From: Nitrospira sp. CG24E | GTDB lineage: Bacteria > Nitrospirota > Nitrospiria > Nitrospirales > Nitrospiraceae | Direction of reading: 5' to 3' | NCBI GenBank assembly: GCA_002869895.2 | Contig: NEWP02000010.1 | Coordinates: 180,035-244,034, forward strand | DNA: 64,000 nt | Part shown: piece after piece, positions 17,523 through 26,960 of the stretch | How the letters are laid out: each line of letters starts with the position of its first letter | Position numbering within the stretch: the first letter of the stretch is position 1 | Translations under genes and position numbers: made by a program | Notes under the pieces: model-generated | Database searches by the model: none | Told to the model about the DNA's origin: nothing | Seen by the model: only the letters and a program-made list of their open reading frames with translations

Positions 17523-18200
17523 GCAGTCTCCCTTAAAGAAGATATTAGGGTGGGAGGAGCGCGCACCTACCGAGGACAGCATAGGTACGGCGGTGATCTC
17601 GGCGGGACTTTAGGCTTCCCAGTCAAGCTGGGCCTGCACACCATCCCAACGCTCGATCCCCTGATGAACCATATTCCCTCGGGGCGTTAAGCTCCCCCCA
17701 CACGGATACGATATTCTTCCAATGCGAATCAGTCAAGCATTGGCACACAACAGAATATTCGTAAGCTCAACTCCCCGCCAGAGATAATGAAATGCTATCG
17801 GCGTGTGTACGCATAGATTCAGAAATTCTAAGTAGCCGATCCCCTTTTCTCCTCTGAACATTCGGAGAAACCATTGTCCCTCCTTTCTCATTCAGGAGGA
17901 GAATGGTTCCTGCAATTTCTTCTTCCCCCAGTGCAGCGGACTCTCACTCTGGCGCTGGCTCTCGTACTTTTCTCCCCATTGCACCGCAATCTAATGACCA
18001 CCACGTCATGCCAATTTGTACCCATTCTGTGCCATTGCTATCTGTTACATTACTGAACGGCCTTGCAGAATTTTGGACAATTCCACTGCTCCATCGAAGT
18101 TTTCTCATTAAATAACAACACTATAGGATGATTCTTCGGTGGTCTCGCTCTTGCTCTCCACCAGGCTGGCCGTATGGGTCCCCGTAAAGGAGATTTTGGC
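17523..18200. other. Gene-poor region upstream of the PEP-CTERM-like gene
   Basis: About 680 bases with no convincing gene; short open frames here have no ribosome site or family text. The one structure I see is an imperfect inverted repeat, AACCATTGTCCCTCCT at 17869-17884 against its near complement at 17894-17908. The segment presumably holds the promoter or a long leader of the gene at 18201, but I cannot identify a known riboswitch or a sigma-54 site. Confidence 0.5.
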
Positions 18201-18962
18201 ATGAAAACCCGATCCCAGTTATCGATTAAGGGGGTGCTGTTTCAGGCGATCTCGCAATCGTCGCCACTCATTATTACCAAACCATCGCACCGCATCCGTC
18301 TTGGTGTTCTGGCGCTGGCTGTCACGGTAAGCCTGCTTCTCTTGACTGGCGTCGCGATCAGTCCTGCCACAGCCATGACGATTCAATATTCCTTTACCGG
18401 AACTGTGAATCAAGTGACCCACCGATTGTCATCGACATTCAGTGCGAGCCCGATCTCATCAGCTATGTCAGGCTTCATGACCGTGAACACGACAGACACG
18501 AATCCTCTCAATGCCAATATCGGTAGCTATACAGTCACAAACTTCAGCCTGAACATTGAAGGCTATACCGCGACAATGGGAACGTCCGGTAATATAGAAG
18601 TTAGAAACGGGCCACCAGGTAACGATCAGTTTAATGTGACAGTGAATACGCCTAATGGCCCGACGGTGAGTTCCTTGGCTCCGAGGATATTTGAGATTCA
18701 ACTGCGCGGTCCCAACAGTCTATTTGCCAGCGATACACTGCCAATATCTTCTCCGAGTATCACTTCTTTTACTAACCGCAATCTGTGGCGTCTGGTATTT
18801 GGGGCTGGAGCTAACAGAACGGTTTCAGGGATCATAACAGCGGTGACAGCCGTGGCAGTTGTGCCATTGCCACCTGCGGTGATCCTATTCGGCACAGCGT
18901 TGGTAGCGCTGGTCAGCCTTGGGGCAGGAAACTGGAAACAGAGAAAAACACCTCTCCCCTAG
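18201..18962 (+). CDS. Exported protein with PEP-CTERM-like sorting signal
   Basis: A 253-residue protein. The N-terminus is long and basic before a hydrophobic signal stretch (LGVLALAVTVSLLLLTGVAI) ending near ATA-MT. The mature part is rich in Ser, Thr and Asn with beta-type repeats, as in surface-exposed adhesive or sugar-bearing proteins. The C-terminus, VVPLPPAVILFGTALVALVS then GNWKQRK, matches the VPLPxAxxLFGxxLxxL form of the PEP-CTERM signal, which an exosortase cleaves. The ATG at 18201 follows AAAGGAG. No exosortase gene is in the window. Confidence 0.8.
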   Translation: MKTRSQLSIKGVLFQAISQSSPLIITKPSHRIRLGVLALAVTVSLLLLTGVAISPATAMTIQYSFTGTVNQVTHRLSSTFSASPISSAMSGFMTVNTTDTNPLNANIGSYTVTNFSLNIEGYTATMGTSGNIEVRNGPPGNDQFNVTVNTPNGPTVSSLAPRIFEIQLRGPNSLFASDTLPISSPSITSFTNRNLWRLVFGAGANRTVSGIITAVTAVAVVPLPPAVILFGTALVALVSLGAGNWKQRKTPLP

Positions 18963-19107
18963 GCATCAGGCAAGGGAGAAACGCGGACATTCAACGTCGT
19001 TATATGTCCGTGACCGACCAATGAACCAAAGGCTCATATCTACATCCGCACAGCGACAGAAATACAGAATATCCCTGATTCTCCTCACGCTATTTTTCTC
19101 CCCTGAG

Positions 19108-19482
19108 CTAGCCTTTATTCTCACTTCGAATAGTGTGAAACATAACAGCTAGCTCACCGCCAGTTTCTTTTGCTGATACCATTCTTATTAAGAATTCTCG
19201 ATTCGGAAAAACTATTTTAAGTCTGCAACGCCACATTTCTATTAAACGATCAGCAAGAAAGACATCTTCTTGATCCGTTGTTTCCAAACTGGACTTCCCA
19301 AACAAAGAGGGGATTTCGACAAGATTAAATGCTTGCTCCGCCTTCGTTTTGTCGCCCCTGTAACGAAGCAATGCTTCGTTCAATCGTTTTCTGTCTTCGC
19401 TGTCCTCAATGGTATCTTGCAAAAACACCATTCCATCAATCTCTACAAACTCAGGCCAGAATAGTTGAGAGTAAATCGGCAT
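19108..19482 (-). CDS. Hypothetical protein
   Basis: 124 residues, no recognised family. It is mixed charged text (FLQDTIEDSEDRKRLNEALLRYRGDKTKAEQAFNL is acidic and helical, then a beta-like ADRLIEMWRCRLKIVFPN). There is no signal peptide or membrane helix, so it is probably cytoplasmic. It starts 3 bases after the 78-residue gene upstream, suggesting a two-gene unit. Base composition is more AT-rich than its neighbours, which could mean recent acquisition. Confidence 0.55.
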   Translation of the reverse strand: MPIYSQLFWPEFVEIDGMVFLQDTIEDSEDRKRLNEALLRYRGDKTKAEQAFNLVEIPSLFGKSSLETTDQEDVFLADRLIEMWRCRLKIVFPNREFLIRMVSAKETGGELAVMFHTIRSENKG

Positions 19483-19485
19483 ATG

Positions 19486-19722
19486 TCATTGGCTAATATC
19501 CTTTCGGCAATTCATCAGGCCGTGGAGCTCTCGGTACTTTTGGTAGAGATCCCGGTCCTTTCCCCTCTTTAGGTTCAAGAATAAACGGAGGCTCAATGCC
19601 CCCATGCGGCTTTCCATCCGTTTCACTGGGTTACCAGCAGCATCAAACTCTGAGGCGACCAGAAAACAGGGACATTGTACTTTTTGGCTGCATCTGGCCC
19701 ATTCCGTCGTACGCGCGTCCAC
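19486..19722 (-). CDS. Hypothetical protein
   Basis: 78 residues, no recognised family. It contains a CSQKVQCPC cysteine cluster (Cys11, Cys17 and Cys19) near the N-terminus and a basic C-terminal half (NLKRGKDRDLYQKYRELHGL). It is adjacent to the next hypothetical gene with the same polarity. The start is uncertain; a GGAGG-like sequence (19730 region, minus strand) supports the ATG at 19722. Confidence 0.45.
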   Translation of the reverse strand: MDARTTEWARCSQKVQCPCFLVASEFDAAGNPVKRMESRMGALSLRLFLNLKRGKDRDLYQKYRELHGLMNCRKDISQ

Positions 19723-19759
19723 GGTGGACCTCCTGATTCCATAACTTTCCCAGAGGGAG

Positions 19760-20110
19760 TAGCAGATTGTTCTTTACTGCGCGCATCGAACAATCGTCAT
19801 CTATCTAAATGATCCCTCCAAGCTCGCGCGTATTCCCTCTCTTGGAAGGGCACCCCTGTTGGTCGATGTGCGGCCGTCGAACGAGGCCCATCCGATTCTC
19901 TCCACCTTACTTTGGGGAAGTGGCCGAGGCTGCCCTTTACTGCGCGCATTGAACGAGCACCGTTTCACCGTGCGCGTTCTGCGAGCAAGAAGGGCACCTG
20001 GCTACTTCCTCATTCTTCTCAGAGTACGCGTTCCGCGAACAAGGAGAACGGTTCGCCACTCTATCGTCTCGTTCTGAGAATGAGGGAACAACGCGTAGAG
20101 GAGATACGGA
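19760..20110. repeat. Cluster of degenerate short repeats in an intergenic gap
   Basis: The 448 bases between 19722 and 20171 hold no gene I can support. They hold several diverged copies of one motif: TTTACTGCGCGCATCGAAC at 19773-19791, TTTACTGCGCGCATTGAAC at 19936-19954, then GTGCGCGTTCTGCGAGCAAG near 19970 and GTACGCGTTCCGCGAACAAGG near 20025. The same motif, reversed, occurs in the elements at 63081 and 63921. Confidence 0.6.
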
Positions 20111-20170
20111 ACGAACCAGATCGCGCGAAGTCGTGCAAAATCTCGCCGGACGGGCGGATGGGGCACACCG

Positions 20171-20509
20171 CTAGGCATGCCCCGTCCCTTCTGCCTCTTC
20201 ATATTCATCGATGAGCTGTTCAAGTTCATCGAGTTCGGCTGGTCGAACGTTCTGAAACGAGACCCCGAATGTATCTTCTTCGACCCATTGCACACGCGCT
20301 GCTTCGATCGAAACCGGTTCCACCGCTCCGGGAATCACCAACCGCACACGGATCACCTTGCCTGGATAGACCTCAAGGTCACAGTCGAACCTGGCGCCTC
20401 CGATTGAGAGATCCAGGGTAACCGCTTCAACCTCATGGGAGTTTCCGAGCAGAAACCCCTGCACCTGTAACGGAACCCGCCGATGCGTTCGTCGATCCAC
20501 GTTACTCAT
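20171..20509 (-). CDS. PilZ-domain protein
   Basis: A 112-residue single-domain protein of the family that binds cyclic di-GMP and adjusts motility or envelope functions. The signature is present: RRTHRRVPLQ (RxxxR part) and, later, DLSIGGARFDCD (the D/NxSxxG part). The C-terminus is acidic. Both halves of the ligand signature are intact, so c-di-GMP binding is likely. It has no attached effector domain and stands alone, so the target is unknown. Confidence 0.88.
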   Translation of the reverse strand: MSNVDRRTHRRVPLQVQGFLLGNSHEVEAVTLDLSIGGARFDCDLEVYPGKVIRVRLVIPGAVEPVSIEAARVQWVEEDTFGVSFQNVRPAELDELEQLIDEYEEAEGTGHA

Positions 20510-20577
20510 AGGTTGACAGGCTCACCATGACGATGGGAGTAGCACTGACCTGGCCGAGACATCAGAATACTCATTCT

Positions 20578-21063
20578 TCATGTATGCAGCATGCAATTGG
20601 CGGCGCTGCTGACACCGTGGTCGAGTACGGTCTTCTCGACGTTAATGGTTTTCACCACCCCGTCTTCAACCACCATGGAGTAACGTTCAGAACGCCCGTT
20701 CAACCCGTAATCAGGCAAGTCAAGGCTCAAACCGATGGCACGGGTAAACGCGCCATCCGCATCCGACAGCATCGTGACCTTGCCATCGGCCCCATGCTGT
20801 TTCCCCCAAGCCTGCATGACAAACGGATCGTTGACCGAGACACATACGATGTCATCGACGCCCTTGGCCTTGAGATCATCGGCTTTGGCGACGAAACCTG
20901 GCAGATGGTTGGCCGAACAGACCGGTGTATAGGCGCCCGGCAGGCCGAAGAGCACGACCTTCTTCCCTTTTAACAGCGTTGCAGTATCGATATTTGCAAT
21001 GCCGTTGGCGCTGAGTTGCTTGAATGTAGCGGCCGGCACAGGATCGCCTACTTTAATGGGCAT
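20578..21063 (-). CDS. Peroxiredoxin (Prx5-type, AhpC/TSA superfamily)
   Basis: Thiol peroxidase that reduces hydrogen peroxide and alkyl peroxides. The peroxidatic cysteine lies in FGLPGAYTPVCSANHLPGF, and the conserved VNDPFVMQAWGK block marks the Prx5 group. A further cysteine (SSAANCM) near the end could act as resolving residue. It has 161 residues, cytoplasmic by sequence. It is followed upstream by a lipoprotein gene on the same strand with 28 bases between. Confidence 0.93.
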   Translation of the reverse strand: MPIKVGDPVPAATFKQLSANGIANIDTATLLKGKKVVLFGLPGAYTPVCSANHLPGFVAKADDLKAKGVDDIVCVSVNDPFVMQAWGKQHGADGKVTMLSDADGAFTRAIGLSLDLPDYGLNGRSERYSMVVEDGVVKTINVEKTVLDHGVSSAANCMLHT

Positions 21064-21091
21064 CTGACGCTCCTCTCATCATGTAGTTTGA

Positions 21092-21715
21092 TTACCGAAG
21101 CTTGAGGACCTTGCCGTCGAGTAAGGTGTCCGTCATAAACTTCTCGAAATTCTTGTTGTACAGTTCGTTGAGCAATTCCTGAGCATCCTCTGGATCGAAC
21201 CAAAAGACCTGGTTGGTTCCAGCACTGGTGAGGGCCTCGCGTACCTGGCTGCCGTCCGCGTGATTTTTCACGTACACAACCAGCCGATTCTTCGCGGTAA
21301 GGGCCGTCTGCCCGATACTGCTCTTGGCATCCACGCCGATTTCAACAAGCTGGCCTGTGATCGTCACGTCTGCTTCCGCTGCCCCACTCTCTTTGGCGAC
21401 AGCCGCATTCCAGCCTCTCTCTTTGAGATAGTCGACAAAGGCCTGTGCTGTGACCTTGCCGAGGGTGCCGCTGGAGAGGTCGAAGTGACTCTCTCCGCCC
21501 CATAGATGATATCTGGTGCCAAGGTGCGATCGATCGTTGCGGTTATCTTCAAAAGGCAGGACCGCGACAGTCGCAGCACCCATTGCAGCAACCTTCTCAT
21601 TGGCTCCATAGGCGATGGGAACCTTCAAGTCGATGCGCTCGCCCTTGCCGGCACAGCCGACTGCCAATACGACAATCCCGAGGAGTCCGATTACGGCAGT
21701 TTCAATGCGTCTCAT
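21092..21715 (-). CDS. Putative lipoprotein
   Basis: A 207-residue protein with a signal peptide and lipobox (LLGIVVLAVGCAGKG, lipidated Cys21). The mature part, with ATVAVLPFEDNR and FVDYLKERGW, resembles envelope lipoproteins of the YajG or similar type. I do not assign a specific function. It lies between the peroxiredoxin and pal on the same strand, so it may belong to an envelope-stress unit. Confidence 0.75.
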   Translation of the reverse strand: MRRIETAVIGLLGIVVLAVGCAGKGERIDLKVPIAYGANEKVAAMGAATVAVLPFEDNRNDRSHLGTRYHLWGGESHFDLSSGTLGKVTAQAFVDYLKERGWNAAVAKESGAAEADVTITGQLVEIGVDAKSSIGQTALTAKNRLVVYVKNHADGSQVREALTSAGTNQVFWFDPEDAQELLNELYNKNFEKFMTDTLLDGKVLKLR

Positions 21716-21784
21716 GTATTCCTCCTTCGTGATGCGATCCGGTTGTCTGTTGGGTAGAGCTCCACCTGAAGAAATTGCGATGGC

Positions 21785-22348
21785 CTATTGCGTCACGAAA
21801 TGTGCCCGCCGATTCCGTTGATAACAGCCTTCGCTCTGCTGCGTGCAGGAAGGTCTTGCTTCGCCATAGCTTGTGGTCTCGAGCTGTGAGGCAGGAACAC
21901 CCAAATCTTGCAGATATTTCTTGGTCGAGCGCGCCCGCTTCTCACCCAGGACAAGATTATAGGCTACGGTGCCACGCTCATCGCTATGGCCTTCGATCAG
22001 CGCGGTCTTACTCCCATTGGCGCGAAGCCATCCGGCATTGGCATCCAGCACCGGCATTGCATCCGCTCGAATTTGAAACTGGTCGAAATCGAAGAATATA
22101 TCGCTCAATGTATTGTTGCCGGAAACCGTGTTCGGCGAGAGCGAGAGGTTGGCCGGTACACTGCCGGAAGGCCGGTCGAACGAACGTTCCAACGGTATCG
22201 TCTTGATCGCATCCGGCAAGATTTCCTCGCTCTTGCTCTGACCTGCCTTTAATGCTCGATCTCCTGACGAGGAAGAGATTTGCTTACCGGAACAGCCTGC
22301 GACCAGAAGCATAAGGATTAGACTCAGGCTAATGGCTCTTCGATTCAT
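21785..22348 (-). CDS. pal: OmpA-family peptidoglycan-associated lipoprotein (Pal-like)
   Basis: An outer-membrane lipoprotein that binds peptidoglycan and works with Tol proteins in envelope constriction. The lipobox is LLVAGCSG. The OmpA-like C-terminal domain includes FFDFDQFQIRADAMPVLD, EGHSDERGTVAYNLVLGEKR and RAHFVTQ; the Asp and Arg that bind diaminopimelate in Pal are retained. It has 187 residues. TolB and TolA are not in the window. Confidence 0.9.
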   Translation of the reverse strand: MNRRAISLSLILMLLVAGCSGKQISSSSGDRALKAGQSKSEEILPDAIKTIPLERSFDRPSGSVPANLSLSPNTVSGNNTLSDIFFDFDQFQIRADAMPVLDANAGWLRANGSKTALIEGHSDERGTVAYNLVLGEKRARSTKKYLQDLGVPASQLETTSYGEARPSCTQQSEGCYQRNRRAHFVTQ

Positions 22349-22615
22349 AACGATAGCCTCCTATTGCCGTATCATTGGTCCGGTTACTCCGTCAGAATCA
22401 GGCTAGACTTCCCCCTCGCCTTGACTGACCTGCCCATCCGCCCACAGGGCTCTTCACAGAGCTATAGGTCCCAGACTATTTCTTTCACTTATAGGCCATC
22501 GGCAGGTGACCGTCAACCCAAGATCCCTCAACTCACCCTCGATAGGGTCTCGGTGTCAGGATGCTTTTCGAGCTGGAAGTTGCATCCATCTCCGGCTTTC
22601 GATAAGGTGCGGCTC

Positions 22616-24232
22616 ATGACCCATTCCCTCGCGCGTTCGCTCGTCCTTGCCGGCGCGAGCGGGCTTTTTCTCCCACTGAGTTTCCCGAAATCCGATCTTG
22701 GGTTGTTAGCCTGGATCGCCATCGTGCCGCTACACTGGGCCTTGGACGGCAAGAGCAAGTCGCAAGCCTTTTGGATCGGTTGGCTCTCCGGCACGATTGC
22801 CTTTACCGGCATGATGTCCTGGGTCGTGACCGCCATGAACACCTACGGCAAGGTTCCGCTCGTGATCAGCTACGGACTCATGTTGCTGCTTACGGCCTAC
22901 CTCGGCCTCTATGTCGGCCTCTATTCTGCCGGAACCGTATGGTTTCAGACCCTGATTCCCCGCTACGGCCTTTTTGCAGTCCCCTGCTTGTGGGTCACGC
23001 TCGAACTGATCCGAACCTATGCGCTAAGCGGAATGCCTTGGGGGCTCCTCGGTTATTCGCAATATCGCCAGATCGAGATGATTCAGATTGCGGATCACAT
23101 GGGGGTGTACGGAGTCTCGTTCCTCATCGTGCTGGTCAATGTGGCCCTCGCTGAATTGATATCCTGGCTGATGCCGCTGCTTCGAGGATTCCGTCCTGCA
23201 AAGCTTCCCTGGGAACTTGTGACGATGGCGGCAATGCTGGTAACGCTCTCATGGGAATATGGCTTGGGGATGTCATCCGGAGCGCCCTTTGCCGATATTC
23301 CCCGATCCTCTATCAACGTAGGAGTTGTGCAGCCGAACGTGGATCAGGCCGTGAAATGGGATAATGCCTATCGAGAAGAGACTCTCGCGCGTTTCGACCG
23401 GCTGACGGAACGGATCGGCCATACGACAGACTTGGTGATCTGGCCGGAAGCGGCAACACCGTTCATCTTCGAGCGGGAGCCGGTCTATCAGCTGCAACTC
23501 ATTGCGCTGGCCAATCGAGTCCAGACACCCATCTTGTTTGGAAGCCCCGCCCTCCGTTTCTATCCCGATCGGCGGCCCTATCTGATGAACAGCGCCTATC
23601 TCCTCTCCCCCGACGGCCAATTGCTGGGACGTTACGACAAACAGCATCTGGTGCCGTTCGGAGAATATATTCCTTTCAAATCTTCGCTGTTATTTTTCCT
23701 CGACAAATTGGTCGAGGGGATCGGTGATTTCGAAGCGGGACCCGGCCCGACAACCTTGACCTTGACGCCAAAGCTCCAGTCTGCCACGACAGGCTCTGCA
23801 TCTCGGTCGGTAAAGTTCGGTGTGGCGATCTGCTACGAAGTGATCTTTCCGAATCTGGTGCGGCAATTCACTGCGAATGGGGCGGAGTTCATGGTCACCG
23901 TAACCAATGATGCCTGGTTTGGCCCATCGGGGGCTGCCTCGCAACATTTCTCGATGGTGGTATTCCGCTCGGTCGAGAATCATGTGGCCTTCGCTCGTTC
24001 AGCCAACACCGGCATTTCAGGATTTATCGACCCCTTCGGGCGCATCGTCGAGGCGACGCCGATCTTCACGGAGCAGGCTGTCAAGGCTACAATCCAGGCC
24101 TGGCGTCCGGATACGTTTTACAGTCGCCACGGCGATGTGTTTGCTTACGGCTGTGCTATAATCTGCGCGCTTTTGTTCCTCTTTGGCATGTTCCGAACCA
24201 AGGAATCCGAGCCGGACGCAGTGCCGATATAA
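22616..24232 (+). CDS. lnt: Apolipoprotein N-acyltransferase
   Basis: Adds the third acyl chain to lipoprotein N-terminal cysteines in the inner membrane. A polytopic N-terminal half is followed by a nitrilase-type domain. The catalytic triad is visible: Glu in VIWPEAATPF, Lys in RYDKQHLVPFGEYIPF and Cys in GVAICYEVIFP. I place the start at ATG 22616 (MTHSLARSLVLAGAS, preceded by AAGGTG), giving 538 residues; the open frame extends to 22364 but that text has no family features. It sits next to lipoprotein genes and the Lol genes. Confidence 0.93.
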   Translation: MTHSLARSLVLAGASGLFLPLSFPKSDLGLLAWIAIVPLHWALDGKSKSQAFWIGWLSGTIAFTGMMSWVVTAMNTYGKVPLVISYGLMLLLTAYLGLYVGLYSAGTVWFQTLIPRYGLFAVPCLWVTLELIRTYALSGMPWGLLGYSQYRQIEMIQIADHMGVYGVSFLIVLVNVALAELISWLMPLLRGFRPAKLPWELVTMAAMLVTLSWEYGLGMSSGAPFADIPRSSINVGVVQPNVDQAVKWDNAYREETLARFDRLTERIGHTTDLVIWPEAATPFIFEREPVYQLQLIALANRVQTPILFGSPALRFYPDRRPYLMNSAYLLSPDGQLLGRYDKQHLVPFGEYIPFKSSLLFFLDKLVEGIGDFEAGPGPTTLTLTPKLQSATTGSASRSVKFGVAICYEVIFPNLVRQFTANGAEFMVTVTNDAWFGPSGAASQHFSMVVFRSVENHVAFARSANTGISGFIDPFGRIVEATPIFTEQAVKATIQAWRPDTFYSRHGDVFAYGCAIICALLFLFGMFRTKESEPDAVPI

Positions 24233-24294
24233 CTAGGAGCCTGTCCGACATTGACCGTTCTACGTCGGGCAGGTGCTTAAGAAAGGATCGCTCC

Positions 24295-25444
24295 ATGTTG
24301 GATGAGATAAAGAATCGTGTGCGGGCTGTCGAACAGTTGGTATCGGAACTACGGGGGCATCTTTGACTTCGCTCGCATGACAGCCGAGCTGGCACATCTT
24401 GAAGAACAGACGTCGCAGCCCGATTTTTGGAGTCACGCGCAGAAGGCCGCTAAAATCAGCCGGAAAAAGTCCACGATCGAGCGAGACCTTCAGCAGTGGC
24501 GCGAGATCGACGAAAAAATGAACGACCTGGGCGCGCTACTCGAATTGGCGGAAGAAAGCGGCGACGCAGGACTCGCGAAGGAGCTCACCACTGAACTGGA
24601 TCGGTTTGAGCCGAAACTCGCCGCCCTGAGGCTTGAGCTTCTGCTCTCAGGCGAACTGGACCCCAACAACGCGATTGTGGCAATCCATCCTGGCGCCGGT
24701 GGGACCGAATCGCAGGACTGGGCGCAGATGCTCTTGCGCATGTACGTCCGTTGGGCCGAAAGCAAGAAATTCAAGATCGAAACGTTGGACCTGCTCCCAG
24801 GAGAAGAGGCGGGCGTGAAGAGTGTGACCCTATCGGTAACAGGGGCCTATGCCTATGGCTATCTCAAGGCAGAAGCCGGCGTGCACCGGCTGGTGCGCAT
24901 TTCACCCTTCGATGCAAACAAACGGCGACATACCTCCTTTGCCTCAGTCTTCGTGTACCCTGAGGTGGATGAGGATATCGACCTCGTGATCGAAGACAAA
25001 GATCTGAAGATCGATACCTTTCGAGCCGGCGGAGCCGGCGGCCAGAATGTGAACAAGGTTGAGACGGCCATCCGCATGACGCACCTGCCGACCGGGATCG
25101 TGGTGCAATGTCAGAATGAACGGTCGCAGCTCCAAAATCGCAATGGTGCGATGAAGGTTTTGAAGGCGCGCCTCTATGAGCTGGAGTTGAAGAAAAAAGA
25201 AGCGGAGTTCAATGCGATCGTCGGAGAGAAAAAGGACATCGCCTGGGGCAGTCAAATTCGCTCCTATGTATTTCAGCCCTATCAAATGGTCAAAGATCAC
25301 CGGACCGGCCACGAAGTGGGCCAGGTAGCAGCCGTCATGGACGGAGATCTCGACGGGTTTATCGAGGCCTATCTGAAGATGAAGCAGCGTGGGGCAACTG
25401 CTCTCAGCTATCAGCAGTCGGGAATGGATGAGTTCGATAGCTAG
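24295..25444 (+). CDS. prfB: Peptide chain release factor 2, programmed +1 frameshift
   Basis: Recognises UGA and UAA stop codons. The true start is ATG 24295 (after GAAAGGA). Frame 1 encodes [20 protein letters not shown] then GHL and hits TGA at 24364-24366. The sequence CGGGGGCATCTTTGAC holds the classic slippery CTT-TGA-C with a Shine-Dalgarno-like CGGGGG ahead. The ribosome slips one base, dropping T24364, and continues from GAC at 24365 to 25444. The product is about 382 residues. [27 protein letters not shown] text ([16 protein letters not shown]) carries the peptidyl-tRNA hydrolysis GGQ. lysS follows after 32 bases. Confidence 0.96.
24352..24367 (+). promoter_or_regulatory. prfB programmed +1 frameshift site
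   Basis: CGGGGG (24352-24357) sits three bases before CTT TGA C at 24361-24367, the standard RF2 autoregulation element. When RF2 is abundant the in-frame TGA terminates; when scarce the ribosome shifts +1. Confidence 0.95.
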
Positions 25445-25476
25445 CGAAGGGAACATATCATGCGGGCGGACTGTAC

Positions 25477-26958
25477 ATGGATGAGCTGAACGAACAGCAG
25501 CAACAACGCATTAAGAAGCTCGATGCTCTTCGAGAAGCCGGTGTGGCGCCCTACGGCACACGATTCGACGTGAAGGACCGAGCCGGCGCCGTCATCGCAC
25601 TCCATGGCGAGAAAACCAAAGAAGTACTGGAAACGGAAAAGGTCTCTTGCACCTTTGCGGGACGCATCGTCGCCCTCCGGCGATTCGGTAAGGCAGGTTT
25701 TGCCGTATTGCAAGACGGCTCCGACCGGCTTCAGGTGTATCTGAAAAAAGATCGCCTGTCGGAGCAGGGCTATCGTGTCGCGGAGCTGCTCGACTTGGGC
25801 GATTGGATCGGCGTGACCGGCACCCTCTTTCGCACAAAGACGAATGAGTTCACCGTCGAGGTCACCCAGCTGACCTTCTTGAGCAAAGCCCTCAGACCCC
25901 TTCCGGAAAAGTGGCATGGATTGACGGATGTGGAAACCCGCTATCGGCAGCGCTATGTCGACTTGATCGCCAATCCAGAAGTCCATGGCATCTTTGCCAT
26001 GCGCAGCAGAATCATCGCCGGCATCCGCTCCTTCTTAATCGAACGAGGCTTCCTGGAGGTCGAAACTCCGATGATGCATCCGATTCCCGGAGGCGCGGCA
26101 GCGAAACCTTTTGTGACCCATCATAATGCCCTGGGGGTCGATCTCTACCTCCGTATCGCGCCGGAACTCTATTTGAAACGGTTGATCGTCGGCGGTTTCC
26201 CCCGCGTGTTCGAAATCAATCGCAATTTCCGGAATGAAGGCATCTCGACGATTCACAATCCCGAATTCACGATGTTGGAGTTCTACGTGTCCTATGCCGA
26301 CTATCAGGATCTGATCGTCCTCACGGAAGAACTCGTCTCTTCCCTGGCCCAGCAAGTCCTCGGTAAAACAGTCATCGGCTATCAGGGCAAGGAAATCACT
26401 CTCACGCCTCCCTGGCGCCGGTGGTCCTATCACCAGGCGATTCTGGAAGTGAACAACCTCGATCCTTCCGTCCTTGAGGACCAGGACAGGGCGGTTGCTG
26501 CGGCCAAACAACTGGGCATCGCGGTCGACCCGAAATGGCCTCTCTTCAATATCGTAAACGAAATCTTCGAGGAAACGGTCGAGCCCAATCTGATTCAGCC
26601 GACGTTCATTACCGATTACCCGATTGAAATTTCCCCGCTCGCGCGGCGCAAGGACTCGAACCAGGCCTTGACCGATCGCTTCGAGCTCTACATTGCCGGT
26701 CGTGAAATCGCTAACGCCTTTTCGGAGTTGAACGATCCGCTGGATCAACGGAAACGATTCGAAGGGCAAGCGGCGCAGAGAGCGGCCGGCGACGAAGAAG
26801 CCCATCTGGTGGATGAAGACTTCCTGCGCGCCTTGGAGTACGGCATGCCGCCGACCGCCGGCGAGGGCATCGGCATCGACCGTCTGATCATGCTCTTCAC
26901 CGACCAAGCCTCGATCCGCGATGTCGTCCTCTTCCCACAACTGCGGCCTGAGAAATAA
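25477..26958 (+). CDS. lysS: Lysyl-tRNA synthetase (class II)
   Basis: Charges tRNA-Lys. An N-terminal OB-fold anticodon domain covers about residues 55-150. The class II catalytic domain shows motif 1 ([16 protein letters not shown]), motif 2 ([20 protein letters not shown]) and motif 3 ([20 protein letters not shown]). At 493 residues it is full length. It sits between prfB and lolC/E, with 2 bases to the next start. Confidence 0.96.
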   Translation: MDELNEQQQQRIKKLDALREAGVAPYGTRFDVKDRAGAVIALHGEKTKEVLETEKVSCTFAGRIVALRRFGKAGFAVLQDGSDRLQVYLKKDRLSEQGYRVAELLDLGDWIGVTGTLFRTKTNEFTVEVTQLTFLSKALRPLPEKWHGLTDVETRYRQRYVDLIANPEVHGIFAMRSRIIAGIRSFLIERGFLEVETPMMHPIPGGAAAKPFVTHHNALGVDLYLRIAPELYLKRLIVGGFPRVFEINRNFRNEGISTIHNPEFTMLEFYVSYADYQDLIVLTEELVSSLAQQVLGKTVIGYQGKEITLTPPWRRWSYHQAILEVNNLDPSVLEDQDRAVAAAKQLGIAVDPKWPLFNIVNEIFEETVEPNLIQPTFITDYPIEISPLARRKDSNQALTDRFELYIAGREIANAFSELNDPLDQRKRFEGQAAQRAAGDEEAHLVDEDFLRALEYGMPPTAGEGIGIDRLIMLFTDQASIRDVVLFPQLRPEK

Positions 26959-26960
26959 CG

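Noticed and set aside
17874..18115. Two small plus-strand frames ahead of the PEP-CTERM-like gene
   Set aside because: No ribosome site with good spacing, unusual residue composition, and overlapping alternative frames; more likely leader sequence.
20140..20200. A terminator after the PilZ gene at 20171
   Set aside because: GGGGCA and TGCCCC arms are there but the loop is long and no T run follows on the minus strand.
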